This document shows, piece after piece, positions 43,706-52,190 of a DNA stretch of 64,000 bases. The DNA comes from Aminiphilus circumscriptus DSM 16581. GTDB taxonomy: Bacteria; Synergistota; Synergistia; Synergistales; Aminiphilaceae. The translations under genes were made by a program, and so were the position numbers. The DNA lies in NCBI RefSeq assembly GCF_000526375.1, contig NZ_JAFY01000002.1:496001-560000 (forward strand), written 5' to 3'. How positions within the stretch are numbered: position 1 is the stretch's first letter; each line of letters starts with the position of its first letter. The notes beneath the pieces were generated by a model that worked only from the letters and a program-made list of their open reading frames with translations, was not told where the DNA came from and searched no databases.

Positions 43706-43734
43706 ACAGTATAAGCGACGACGAACGGCTTGTC
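43706..43734 (-). promoter_or_regulatory. Promoter of the ketodeoxy-acid operon
   Basis: TCGACA (43734-43729), 17 bases, TATACT (43711-43706) on the minus strand; about 100 bases before the aldolase start. Confidence 0.7.
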
Positions 43735-43750
43735 GAGATTTTTAAAACAA

Positions 43751-43768
43751 TGTTTCGTATAGTGGAAC
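43751..43768. promoter_or_regulatory. Candidate IclR-family operator
   Basis: On the minus strand TGTTCCACTATACGAAAC, an imperfect palindrome centred on TATA, 17 bases upstream of the -35. A similar half site GTTCTATAGAGC lies next to the -10. Likely bound by the IclR protein at 42048-42839. Confidence 0.4.
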
Positions 43769-43933
43769 AACAGGGCCGATCGTCTCCTCCACCACGGCAC
43801 GGTGTTGACCATCCGGGGAGAGATCTTTCGGTTGCGGAAAAAACGCCGGATGAGGTGGGTCATTCATCCTCGCCTACGGGTCAATTTCTGAGATCGCTTG
43901 ACACAGACGCATGCGGTTTTTTCAGCGGGAAAA

Positions 43934-44107
43934 TCAAGCCGCTTCGGTTGTGTCATGCTCCGGACGGTGGCTCGGCGCCCAACCTCCCTGACGCAGAGAC
44001 CTTTTCACGGTTTTCCTGCCGATGCCGAGTTCTTCCACTATGCGACGGCTTCCAAAACCTTTTTGATGCAGATGAAGAATCTCCGAGACGTCTTCCGGCT
44101 TTTGCAT
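43934..44107 (-). pseudogene. Truncated IS21 transposase IstA (N-terminal fragment)
   Basis: 57 residues from ATG 44107. QKPEDVSEILHLHQKGFGS, ELGIGRKTVKRSLRQGGW and the following RPE are the N-terminal helix-turn-helix of IstA proteins as I know them (about 400-500 residues when intact). The frame stops at TGA 43934-43936 and no continuation is visible in other frames. Confidence 0.7.
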
Positions 44108-44181
44108 GCCCCTTCGGTCGATCCGTCGGAAGCGTACTCCCCTTACGCACCATGACCCTCCTCTCCGGGGGCAGTTTTACA
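43934..44181 (-). mobile_element. Decayed IS21-family element end
   Basis: The segment runs from a terminal-type sequence TGTAAAACTGCCCCC (minus strand, 44181-44167) through the start of an IstA-like transposase ORF and then ends abruptly. No istB, no second end and no target duplication are evident. It fills much of the 834-base gap between two divergent operons. Confidence 0.6.
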
Positions 44182-44284
44182 TGTCGTTACCGGATCAGTT
44201 TATTCTGTCGCGTAGCACGCGACGCGGGACAGACAGGGAGAAGTGAGTTCCGATATGAACCGGAAAGGTGTTCAATGATCCATC

Positions 44285-44344
44285 TTGACAGAAGTGGAGA
44301 TCCTCGTGTAAGAAAAGACAATCGTGATGTATCCACTTATGGAT
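44285..44344 (+). promoter_or_regulatory. Candidate promoter and operator of the GntR gene
   Basis: TTGACA (44285-44290) with an 18-base spacer to TAAGAA (44309-44314), weak at -10, then the inverted repeat ATCCA-CTTA-TGGAT (44331-44344) downstream of the start site. Position suggests autoregulation by the GntR protein. Confidence 0.4.
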
Positions 44345-44437
44345 CCAAAAAACGGAGTGTTCCGGATGGAAGGATGGGTTCGTGACAGGGCCACGGTCGC
44401 GAACGTCTCGAGCCATCCAGGAGGAGAAGGAGAAAAC

Positions 44438-45109
44438 ATGCCGAGAGGACGTGTCGAATCGAAGGCCCGGGACGAGATCTTTCGTCTCATCGTGGAACGC
44501 GAACTCGCCCCGGGAACGAGAATCACCGAAGTGTTCCTTGCGGAGAAGCTGGGCATCAGCCGCACCCCCGTTCGCATCGCTCTTCGGGAGCTCATCGCCG
44601 AAGGGTTGCTGGAGCGGGACAGCACCAGAGGGTGCATCATTCCTCCGCTGGAGTCGGAGGACATGCGCCACGTCTTCTCCCTTCGGGAGAAGCTGGAGGG
44701 AATGGCTGCGGTGCAGGCTGCGGAGCATGCTTCCCCCGAGGACGTGGAGAGCCTGGAGCGGATCCTCGAGGAAGGAGCGGAGGACTACACGGGGTGGCGC
44801 AGAGAGGCCTTCGCCAGACACAACGAGGAATTTCACCGGCGCATCGCTCGCATGAGCGGCAATGCCTATCTGGAGAAATACATCGGTGAATGTTTCTGGC
44901 GGTCCCAGATCTACGTGTTTTTCTTCGATACCTTTTTCCTCTTCGGTGCCGAAAAGGGAACCCTGGAGGCCACGCCCTACTATGGAACGTCCTTTACGGA
45001 ACACGGGGAAATTCTCGCGGCCATCCGGGAACGTCGCTGCGAGGATGCGGGGCTGGCCATGGAACGGCATGTGAGGGCTTCGTACACGTTGCTGATCAAA
45101 AAACCGTGA
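44438..45109 (+). CDS. GntR-family transcriptional regulator (FadR/FCD subgroup)
   Basis: 223 residues from ATG 44438 behind AGGAGGAG; the frame extends upstream but lacks a site. Winged helix with GTRITEVFLAEKLGISRTPVR and a C-terminal all-helical FCD domain with metal-type residues (RHNEEFHRRIARMSGN, EHGEILAAIRERR, MERHVRAS). Ends at a strong terminator, but the following two enzyme genes on the same strand are its likely targets. Confidence 0.87.
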   Translation: MPRGRVESKARDEIFRLIVERELAPGTRITEVFLAEKLGISRTPVRIALRELIAEGLLERDSTRGCIIPPLESEDMRHVFSLREKLEGMAAVQAAEHASPEDVESLERILEEGAEDYTGWRREAFARHNEEFHRRIARMSGNAYLEKYIGECFWRSQIYVFFFDTFFLFGAEKGTLEATPYYGTSFTEHGEILAAIRERRCEDAGLAMERHVRASYTLLIKKP

Positions 45110-45160
45110 GCGCAAAGGGGAGAGTGGCGTGCGCGCCACGTCCGCCCTTTGCGCTTTTCT
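45110..45160 (+). terminator. Terminator after the GntR gene
   Basis: gcgcaaaggg pairs with ccctttgcgc (45145-45154), with an inner hairpin gtggcg-tgcg-cgccac, followed by ttttct. The remaining bases to 45361 show no gene; the enzyme pair must use another promoter there. Confidence 0.75.
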
Positions 45161-45361
45161 GGGACAAAGAAGGGGCGAAGGGCGCATGCGGAACGGACGG
45201 TGCGCGTTGTCGCTCCTTGCCGCGAGACCGGACGGGACTGGCCCGCGGCGCTCGACGGCACGGTGGAACAGCATGATGCCATTGCGGGAACGGATGTTGC
45301 GGAGATGGACAGCGGAAACTCCTGGGGGAGACGTTGCCATGAACGAGAAAGGAAGGTTTTC

Positions 45362-46318
45362 ATGAGCGAGCGGGAACATCTTGACTTCGACGATTACGGT
45401 GAGAAGTGGTTCAGCGACGACGCTTCCTTCGAGGAGGACCTGAAGCACGTCTGGGGACGCCGCTGGAGCGTTTCCTCCGAGGTGGGCAAGCTCCGGGCGG
45501 TGCTTCTGCGGCGGCCCGGCAAAGAGATCGAGAACATGACCGATCCCGCGGCCTGGCGCTGGGGTGCCGTCATGGACTCGGAAAGGGCGCGGGCGCAGCA
45601 CGACGCTTTCGCCGAGATCTACCGCAAGGCCGGCGCGGAGGTCTTCTACGTGGAGGAGCAGCGGGAGGACCGTCCCAACGCGCTCTTCATGCGGGACAAC
45701 GTCCTCGGCACCCCCGAGGGGGCCATTCTCTGCCGCCAGGCCACCCGCTTCCGCCGGGGTGAGGAGCGGGCCGTGGCGGCGGCTCTGGGACGCATCGGCT
45801 GCCCCATCGTGCGCACTGTCTCCGGCCGGGGCGTCTTCGAGGGCGCCTGCGGCATGTGGGTGGACCGGCAGACCATCATCCTCGGCACGGGAGTGCGCTC
45901 CAACGAGGAGGGAGTCCGCCAGGTCGAGGAGACCCTCCGGTACATGGGTGTCACGGACATCCTCCGCTTCCAGATTCCCTGGGGACACGCCCATCTGGAC
46001 GGGCTGATGAACATGGTGGACCGGAAGAAGGCCCTGATCTTCCCGTGGCAGACCCCCTACGACGTGATCAAGCCCCTCGTGGATCGGGGCTTCTCCATCA
46101 TCGAGGCCCCCTCCATCGAAGAGGTGAAGCGGGGCGCGGCGGTGAACCTGGTGGCCCTCGAACCCGGCGTGGTGGTCCTTCCCTCGGGCAATCCCGAGAC
46201 GCGGAAGGCTCTGGAGAAGGGCGGCGTGGAGGTCATCGAGACAGACGTGACGGAAATTCTCAAGGGGTACGGCTCCCTGCACTGCATGTCCGCCTTCCTG
46301 GACCGGGACGAGATCTGA
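45362..46318 (+). CDS. Amidinotransferase/arginine deiminase superfamily hydrolase
   Basis: 318 residues from ATG 45362 behind AAAGGAAGG. Guanidino-modifying beta/alpha propeller: VGKLRAVLLRRPG (first blade), FMRDNVLGTPEGAILCR, GRGVFEGACGMWVD with the Glu of the catalytic set, WGHAHLDGLMNMVD with the His, and LHCMSAFLDRDEI with the nucleophilic Cys. The Asp normally following EGG (EGGD) is changed to EGAC, so the substrate may not be plain arginine; dimethylarginine- or other guanidino hydrolases are closest. Next to an amidohydrolase. Confidence 0.8.
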   Translation: MSEREHLDFDDYGEKWFSDDASFEEDLKHVWGRRWSVSSEVGKLRAVLLRRPGKEIENMTDPAAWRWGAVMDSERARAQHDAFAEIYRKAGAEVFYVEEQREDRPNALFMRDNVLGTPEGAILCRQATRFRRGEERAVAAALGRIGCPIVRTVSGRGVFEGACGMWVDRQTIILGTGVRSNEEGVRQVEETLRYMGVTDILRFQIPWGHAHLDGLMNMVDRKKALIFPWQTPYDVIKPLVDRGFSIIEAPSIEEVKRGAAVNLVALEPGVVVLPSGNPETRKALEKGGVEVIETDVTEILKGYGSLHCMSAFLDRDEI

Positions 46319-46444
46319 GGTAGCGGGACGGCGCCGGAGGGCTTCCGGAACGATGGAGGCTCTTCCGGGCCACGGAAGGATGGAACGTGGGCTCGAATGG
46401 GCAGAGGGGGTTTTTCCGGGCAGCGACGAGAGGAATGAACGGAG

Positions 46445-47869
46445 ATGGAGCGGATTGAGTGTATTGTCACCGCACCGCACGTGTTCACCATGGCCGGGGA
46501 GGGCGTGGGATACCGGCCCGATACGGCTCTCGCGGTGGACGGGGGGCGCATCCTCAAGGTAGCGCCCAGAGAAGAAATTTTCGCCCGCTATACGGCCCGC
46601 CGCATTCTGGACGGGCGGAATCACGCGCTGTTTCCGGGCTTCCTCGACGTGCACATGCACATGTCCGCCTGCCTCCTCCGGGGAATGGCCCAGGACGTGG
46701 GCAACTGGATGATGCACGGTTTCTTTCCCTTTGCCCTGCACCTCGACGGAGAGACACTCCGGGCTGGCACGCGGCTCGCCGTGCTGGAGGCGCTTCGGGC
46801 CGGAACGACCACCTTCGGCGAATACGGCATGGAGGCGGATTTCATGGCGTCCCTAGCGGAGGAGGCGGGTTTCCGAGCCCAGGTGACGGTGCATTTTCGG
46901 GAGACCGAGGACCGCGTCTACGCACCGGAGGAACTCTACGTCTTCGATCCGGAAAAGGGGCGGAAGGGGGTGGAGCGCTGCCGCGGTGTCTTCGAGCGAT
47001 GGCACCGCCGCGGAAACGGACGAATCACGGTTCTCTTCGGCCCTCAGGCGCCCGACGCGGTAAGCCTGGAATCGCTGCGGCGGGTCCGGGAACTGGCTTT
47101 GGAGTGCGGAACGAAGGTGCATCTCCATCTCGCTCAGGGAGACCGGGAGACGAAACAGATGCTGTGGCGTTACGGCAAAAGGCCCATTCCCTGGCTTTTG
47201 GAGATGGGCTTCGCGGACGAACATCTTCTGGCGGTGCACCTCACGGACGCCACGGAGGAAGAGGCCCGCCTTGTGGCGGAAACGGGGGCCTCGCTGGCGC
47301 TCTGTTCCGGCTCCATCGGCATTATCGACGGCGTGGTGCCCCCCGCCAGGGTGTTTCAGGACGCGGGAGGATGGGTCGGCCTGGGGAGCGACCAGGCTCC
47401 GGGGAACAACTGTCACAACATGCTGAACGAAATGAAGCTCACCGCCCTCTTCAACAAGATCCGCTACGCAGATCCGGAGGTCATGCCGGCCTGGAAGGTG
47501 CTGCGCATGGCCACCATCGAGGGTGCCCGTGCCGTGGGACTCGGGGCGGAGGTGGGCTCTCTGGAAGAAGGAAAGAGGGCCGATTTCTTTCTGCTGGACC
47601 TGAGAAAGCCCACCATGCTTCCCGTGCATGAGGATCCTCTGCGGAATATCGTTCCCAATCTGGTGTACAGCGCCCGGGGAGACGAGATCTCCCTCGTGGC
47701 CGTGGACGGAAACGTGCTCTACGAGGAGGGGCGTTTTCACACCCTCGACGAGGAGCGGATTGTCGACGAGGCGATTCGCCTCGCACGTCCCCTCGGCGCC
47801 AAGGGAGCCGCTCTGTTCCGCGAACTCCGTGGCCCCAATGCGCGCTCCATGGAGGAGGGAAAGCTCTAG
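46445..47869 (+). CDS. Amidohydrolase of the ATZ/TRZ-guanine deaminase type
   Basis: 474 residues. Metal-dependent amidohydrolase: FPGFLDVHMHMSACLLRG (HxH metal site), KVHLHLAQGDRET and AVHLTDA (His ligands), GLGSDQAPGNNCHNMLNEM (Asp ligand) and the C-terminal beta sandwich (EEGKRADFFLLDLRKP). Relatives deaminate adenosyl compounds, guanine or triazines and hydrolyse guanidino/urea-like carbons. It lies 126 bases after the deiminase-like gene, so the two may act in sequence. Confidence 0.82.
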   Translation: MERIECIVTAPHVFTMAGEGVGYRPDTALAVDGGRILKVAPREEIFARYTARRILDGRNHALFPGFLDVHMHMSACLLRGMAQDVGNWMMHGFFPFALHLDGETLRAGTRLAVLEALRAGTTTFGEYGMEADFMASLAEEAGFRAQVTVHFRETEDRVYAPEELYVFDPEKGRKGVERCRGVFERWHRRGNGRITVLFGPQAPDAVSLESLRRVRELALECGTKVHLHLAQGDRETKQMLWRYGKRPIPWLLEMGFADEHLLAVHLTDATEEEARLVAETGASLALCSGSIGIIDGVVPPARVFQDAGGWVGLGSDQAPGNNCHNMLNEMKLTALFNKIRYADPEVMPAWKVLRMATIEGARAVGLGAEVGSLEEGKRADFFLLDLRKPTMLPVHEDPLRNIVPNLVYSARGDEISLVAVDGNVLYEEGRFHTLDEERIVDEAIRLARPLGAKGAALFRELRGPNARSMEEGKL

Positions 47870-48117
47870 GCATCCGGTTCACGTTGCCGGGGAACTCGCT
47901 TTCCCCAGGGAAGCGGCGTTCCTCTCCGGCAACGTCACCGGGTTCGCTCACCTCGGCGGGGAGAATGTATGCCCATGACATTTCGCCTTATCTGTTCGAT
48001 CTGCTCTCGTTTCTTTTCTTTCGAGGCAGATCTCTCCCCGTCCCGCCTGCGGTGTTCCACCGATCTCGACGCGGTGCTCAGGTTTCGGGGAGGTACGCTC
48101 TTCGGGTGGAAGGGATA
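47870..48117. other. Non-coding gap after the amidohydrolase
   Basis: Contains a branched inverted repeat: acgttgccgg (47881-47890) with ccggcaacgt (47926-47935) enclosing gctttcc-ccag-ggaagc. No T-run, so a Rho-type or stability element. No gene visible. Confidence 0.45.
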
Positions 48118-48166
48118 CGAAAAAAAGCCGTTCCGGGGGATCGCAGCGGACCTCCGGAACGGCTTT
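48118..48166 (-). terminator. Terminator of the flavodoxin-like reductase gene
   Basis: aaagccgttccgg (48124-48136) pairs perfectly with ccggaacggcttt (48154-48166); the minus strand then continues with seven T (48126-48120 region). Also able to stop plus-strand transcripts. Confidence 0.8.
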
Positions 48167-48195
48167 CTTCGCTTATTCCGCAATGTCACCTTCGT

Positions 48196-48966
48196 TCAGG
48201 GACGATTTCGGTCCGGGCCCAGGGCCTCCTCGACGGAAGGTGGAGTCTCTCCCGGAACGTTCCAATGAGCGTTTCCCATGAGCACGAAGGATTCAACGGG
48301 GATGAGCGGGCGACGCAGAATCTCCACCGTCTCCTGGGAGAGGTTGAGGGACGTGGCGATCTCGGCTCCGGCGGTCCGGACGGCATCGAAGTACCAGGAA
48401 AGAGTTTGCCGCATCTCCGGAACATGGAGCAGTTCTCCGGTGGTGCAGAGAAGCGAGCCCAGGAAGCGCTCGTCGTCGCCGTTCGCGAGGAGTTCGAACT
48501 CCCGCACCAGGGCGTCGAAATGATGCCGTTCGGGAAAACCGCAGTTGGAAAGAAGAAAGTTCCGTGTCGTGTGCTCGGGATAGCGAGGGGGGTGGGTATA
48601 GTGTTCCCCTTTCCGGACAAACCAGGGTTTGGCCAAAGGGAGGGTTCGCTCGAGAATACGTTTCAGGCGGGCCGTCATGCCGTAGTGATAGAGCGGTGTC
48701 GCCCAGATCGTCAGGTCCGACGCCAGCATTTTTTCGAGGACCCGGGGCATGTCGTCCTTGTGGACGCAGATACCGGGCGTCTTGTTCCAGCAGGCGAAGC
48801 ACCCAAGGCAGTCCCGGATCTCCATATCCACCGCGTAGAGCGTCTCCGACGATGCCCCCTGCGTTGCGGCGCCCTCCAGCAAAGTCTTGAGGAGGATGTC
48901 GGTATTGCTGTTCCGTCCCCGGGGACTTCCGTTCAGGGCAAGGATGCGAAAGGATGTGTCCGTCAC
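48196..48966 (-). CDS. NADPH-dependent FMN reductase / iron-sulfur flavoprotein-like
   Basis: 256 residues from GTG 48966 (AAGGA site). Flavodoxin fold: LALNGSPRGRNSNTDILLKT binds FMN phosphate; RDCLGCFACWNKTPGICVHKDD has the CxxCxxC-type cysteines seen in iron-sulfur flavoproteins; TPLYHYGMTARLKRILERT is typical of the family. Soluble redox enzyme, partner unknown. A second member of the family ends this window (63033-63665). Confidence 0.82.
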   Translation of the reverse strand: MTDTSFRILALNGSPRGRNSNTDILLKTLLEGAATQGASSETLYAVDMEIRDCLGCFACWNKTPGICVHKDDMPRVLEKMLASDLTIWATPLYHYGMTARLKRILERTLPLAKPWFVRKGEHYTHPPRYPEHTTRNFLLSNCGFPERHHFDALVREFELLANGDDERFLGSLLCTTGELLHVPEMRQTLSWYFDAVRTAGAEIATSLNLSQETVEILRRPLIPVESFVLMGNAHWNVPGETPPSVEEALGPDRNRP

Positions 48967-49034
48967 GGAGCATCCGTCCTTTCTCTACTCGCCAGAGAAG
49001 GATTTTTTGCGCGGAAGTGCTTTCCGTGCTCCGT

Positions 49035-49799
49035 TCACTCGCTGATGAGAGAGCCGCAGAACTCGCACTCCCGGGGATGTCCCGGGGTGACGATGTTGTT
49101 GGCGCCACAGCTCCGGCAGGTGACGAGCCGCGGAACCGGCGGAACCGCACTCCGCTCCGGCGTTTCGGAAATCCGGTGGTTGGCGGAGGGGGCTTCGCTC
49201 TGTCTCGCCTCCCCGGTTTGCGCTTCCATCCGTCGTTCCAGATCGGCCTCCATGGCGAGATGGCGTTCCACTGCGGGAACCACCACGCGCTTGGCTCCCT
49301 CGTTCAGGTAGGCGTCGGGAAGATAGCCCGTGCGGATTAAAAAGCCGATTTCCGAGGCGACCTTGTCGGGGCGCTTGGAGACGATGCGGGCGATCTCGTC
49401 GATCTCGAAGAAACGCTTGTTCACGATCACGTCCAGATATTCCCGCACCATCTTTCCTCGATAGACGAGCTTGTTGCCGAAACGCCAGAGGATGAAACCG
49501 AGAAGCGTGAAGGTGATCGCCAGGCCGACCACGAACTCCCCTTCGCGTCCGAGCGTGTCCCCGTAGAGGTTCTGCTGTTCCTGGTAATAGCTGTATCCGC
49601 CGATGGCGAAGACCAGCATGACGACGATCCCCACGACTTTGAGAATGCGTCCCGTGGAGATGCTCGCATGACGGTCCCGGGCGAGGCGCATCACGAGGAG
49701 CAGCACGCCGAGGGGCCAGAAGATCATGGACACGACGATGAAGGGCCAGGAAAGATACCAGGGAACCTGAAGTCGCTTGGCGTACTCGGAAGAAGACAT
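49035..49799 (-). CDS. Membrane protein with C-terminal zinc ribbon, unknown function
   Basis: 254 residues from ATG 49799 behind GGAGAG. Three helices at about residues 12-37, 47-65 and 86-105, then a cytoplasmic part resembling a small winged-helix module (EIDEIARIVSKRPDKVASEI) and a C-terminal CRSCGANN...CEFCGSL zinc ribbon. Downstream of two other envelope/zinc-ribbon genes on the same strand and probably in one operon with them. Family not recognised beyond these parts. Confidence 0.65.
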   Translation of the reverse strand: MSSSEYAKRLQVPWYLSWPFIVVSMIFWPLGVLLLVMRLARDRHASISTGRILKVVGIVVMLVFAIGGYSYYQEQQNLYGDTLGREGEFVVGLAITFTLLGFILWRFGNKLVYRGKMVREYLDVIVNKRFFEIDEIARIVSKRPDKVASEIGFLIRTGYLPDAYLNEGAKRVVVPAVERHLAMEADLERRMEAQTGEARQSEAPSANHRISETPERSAVPPVPRLVTCRSCGANNIVTPGHPRECEFCGSLISE

Positions 49800-49932
49800 G
49801 ACGTATCTCTCCTCCTCGGAAGGCTCTGTGCGGAAGCGCTGGCGCGCTCGACCGGGAATCTTTTCTTCGGACCGACGCTGGGGCGGTCGGGCGGTGGAAG
49901 AATTCAGGCCCGTCTCGCCGGAGTACGCTGTC

Positions 49933-50655
49933 TCACTTGAGACGGAGAAGACGGGCGTTGCGCTCTTTGAGAAGGCGCTCCGCCTCGGAGAGCAACCGCT
50001 CCCCTTCCTGGGGTCCACTTCCGTCGGAAGAATCCGCGCCCGACAGGCGCAACGTCTCCAGAAGGTTCGCGAGGCGCTCCTCCTCCGCTGCCAGAGAGGG
50101 ATGGCTCATGGGATCGCTGTAGCGGAGCGCTTCCGCAAGGGAGCGGAGACGTGTGGCGAAGGAGCCGGTCTCTTCGCCTAGGGAGAAGGCTTCGGCGGCC
50201 TGGTCCGCTTTTGTCGCGAGATCCGCGAGGCGGAGGCGGCTGTGGCGCGCTTCCTCGTCGTTGCGACCCGTGGAGAGGACCACCATGGAAAGAAAACCTC
50301 CGAGGACGAGGAAGAGCACGGCGCCTCCCACGTGGAGCGCCACGTAGGCCGGTACGGAGAGCGTCCAACTGCGGGTGACGAGGACTGCGGCGAGGACGAA
50401 GAGATCGTAGAAACAGATCATGGTGCCGAGAGAGAAGAGAGACGGCAACGGCGCGACCCGCTCGTCCCCCGCGATCACCTGGAGAATCCCGTAGCCGAAG
50501 GAGAGGACGGTACAGAAGGCGAGCGTGCCGAAGGAGATCCAGAAATGCGTGTTCCGCATCTCCGGAGAGGTGAGCAGAAACGTCACCACCGTCGCTCCCG
50601 CCACGGCGATGCCCAGGAGAAACAGAAGGATCAGGCTGAACGTGAGCTTTCTCAT
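49933..50655 (-). CDS. Four-helix membrane protein with C-terminal coiled coil, unknown function
   Basis: 240 residues from ATG 50655 (AAGGAAGG site). Four membrane helices in the first 140 residues (starting FSLILLFLLGIAVAGATVV), then about 100 charged helical residues (SRLRLADLATKADQAAEAF to the end) likely forming a coiled coil. Sits 29 bases after the SPFH gene. Not recognised. Confidence 0.65.
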   Translation of the reverse strand: MRKLTFSLILLFLLGIAVAGATVVTFLLTSPEMRNTHFWISFGTLAFCTVLSFGYGILQVIAGDERVAPLPSLFSLGTMICFYDLFVLAAVLVTRSWTLSVPAYVALHVGGAVLFLVLGGFLSMVVLSTGRNDEEARHSRLRLADLATKADQAAEAFSLGEETGSFATRLRSLAEALRYSDPMSHPSLAAEEERLANLLETLRLSGADSSDGSGPQEGERLLSEAERLLKERNARLLRLK

Positions 50656-50684
50656 GGCGCGTCTTCCTTCCTTGAGGGGGTTTC

Positions 50685-52094
50685 TCACGAAGCTGTTCCG
50701 GAGGAGTCGTCCGACGGGCCGGCCATCCGGGCGCCGCACTCGGAACAGAAGCGCGTTTCCGGCGCGACCTCCTTGCCGCATTCCGGACAGAAGCGCTTCG
50801 GCGGTGTCGCCGCGCTCTTCGCCTCGTCTCCGTCCACGGCGGTTCCGCAGGAGGGGCAGAACTTCATGGCCCGCGTGACGGGCTCGCCGCACTTGGTGCA
50901 GGGAAAGGGAAGCGGTGTGGCGCACTGCATGCACGCCGTCGCCCGCTCGGGGTTGTCCGCGCCGCATTTGGGGCAGGGACGGTAGGGGTCGCCGCAGGAG
51001 GGGCAGAAGCGCGATCCCTTGGGAAGCGGATTGCCGCATTTGTTGCACAGGGGCACCTCGGAGGGAGTTTCGGGCACCTTGCGCGGAGGTTCTTCACCGC
51101 GGAGGATGTTGGCCCCGCAGGTGAGGCAGAATTGGGCGCCCGGAGGGTTGTGCGTGCGGCAGCGAGCGCAGAAGACCGAACCGCCTCCGGTCTGGAGCTG
51201 CCCTGCCATCTGTCCCGCCGCGGCACCGAAGGCGCCGCCGAGTCCGAAGCCGAGCCCGGCTCCGAGTCCGGCCCCGAGGAGCCCCGAACCGCTTCCTTCG
51301 TTGCCCGCGGCGGTCTGGAGCGTGTCAAAGGTCCGCATCTGCTGGTAGGTGTATCCCATGATCTCCATCTTGGCCCGCTCCGCCAGGGCTTTCTTGAGTT
51401 CCTGCACGGCGGGATCCTCTTCCGGCACGTTGATGGAGTTCACGAAAAAGTTCACCGCTTCGATGCCGTAGTCGGCGAAGATTCCGCCGACGCGCTGTTT
51501 CATGTGTTCGGAGATCTCGTCGAGATAGGCGTTCACCTGGAGAATGCTGATGTTCTTCTTGATCAGGTAGGTGGAGATCAGATCCTTCACTTTGGTGAGA
51601 AGCACTCCGCGGAAGAAGCGCTGGAGAGTGCTCTTGTCGAAGGAGGGAACGGCGCCGACGAGTTTCACCAGAAACTTGCGGGAGTCCTCGATGCGCACGC
51701 CGAACTGCCCGTGGGACCGCACGGGAATGAAGATACGGTATGAAGGGTCCTGCAACTGGATGGGATCGGAGGTTCCCCATTTCACGTCCAGAGAGTGCAC
51801 CTTGTTGATGAACCACACTTCGGCCTTGAAGGGGGACTCGCCGCCGAAGGGAAGATTGATGAGCTTGTTCAGCAGAGGAATGTTGTTCGTGCTGAGCGTA
51901 TGACGTCCCGGACCGTAGAGGTCGAGGGCCTGACCGTTCTTGAACAGAATCGCCTCCTGTGCCTCGCGGACGACGAGCTGGGTCCATGTGCCCAGTTCAT
52001 CGCTCCGGGAGGGATCGGCGGCGTTCGCGTATTTCCACGCGAAGACTTCGTGCGGATCCGGTCCGAGATATTCCACGACCTCCACAATGGCCAT
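50685..52094 (-). CDS. SPFH-domain protein with multiple C-terminal zinc ribbons (YdjI-like)
   Basis: 469 residues. Residues about 30-250 form an SPFH (band 7) domain (VVREAQEAILFKNGQALDL, RIFIPVRSHGQFGVRIED, FVNSINVPEEDP). A Gly-rich linker (GLLGAGLGAGLGFGLGGAFG) is followed by at least six CxxC pairs building several zinc ribbons (CARCRTHNPPGAQFCLTC, CNKCGNPLPKGSRFCPSC, CTKCGEPVTRAMKFCPSC, CPECGKEVAPETRFCSEC). Proteins of this kind are often mislabelled 'virion core protein'. Likely a scaffold at the membrane; first gene of the envelope operon with 49933 and 49035. Confidence 0.85.
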   Translation of the reverse strand: MAIVEVVEYLGPDPHEVFAWKYANAADPSRSDELGTWTQLVVREAQEAILFKNGQALDLYGPGRHTLSTNNIPLLNKLINLPFGGESPFKAEVWFINKVHSLDVKWGTSDPIQLQDPSYRIFIPVRSHGQFGVRIEDSRKFLVKLVGAVPSFDKSTLQRFFRGVLLTKVKDLISTYLIKKNISILQVNAYLDEISEHMKQRVGGIFADYGIEAVNFFVNSINVPEEDPAVQELKKALAERAKMEIMGYTYQQMRTFDTLQTAAGNEGSGSGLLGAGLGAGLGFGLGGAFGAAAGQMAGQLQTGGGSVFCARCRTHNPPGAQFCLTCGANILRGEEPPRKVPETPSEVPLCNKCGNPLPKGSRFCPSCGDPYRPCPKCGADNPERATACMQCATPLPFPCTKCGEPVTRAMKFCPSCGTAVDGDEAKSAATPPKRFCPECGKEVAPETRFCSECGARMAGPSDDSSGTAS

Positions 52095-52190
52095 GGGGCG
52101 GACATCTCCTTTCCTGTACGTCTACGTCGCTTCGGGCTCTTCTTCCGCTTCCGAATCCGGGGGGCGGAGCAGTGTTCTTCCGGCGCGCTC

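Noticed and set aside
44195-46741. An 848-residue open frame on the minus strand across the GntR and hydrolase genes
   Set aside because: It is antisense to well-supported genes with family motifs; long antisense frames are common in high-GC DNA, and it has no domain pattern of its own.
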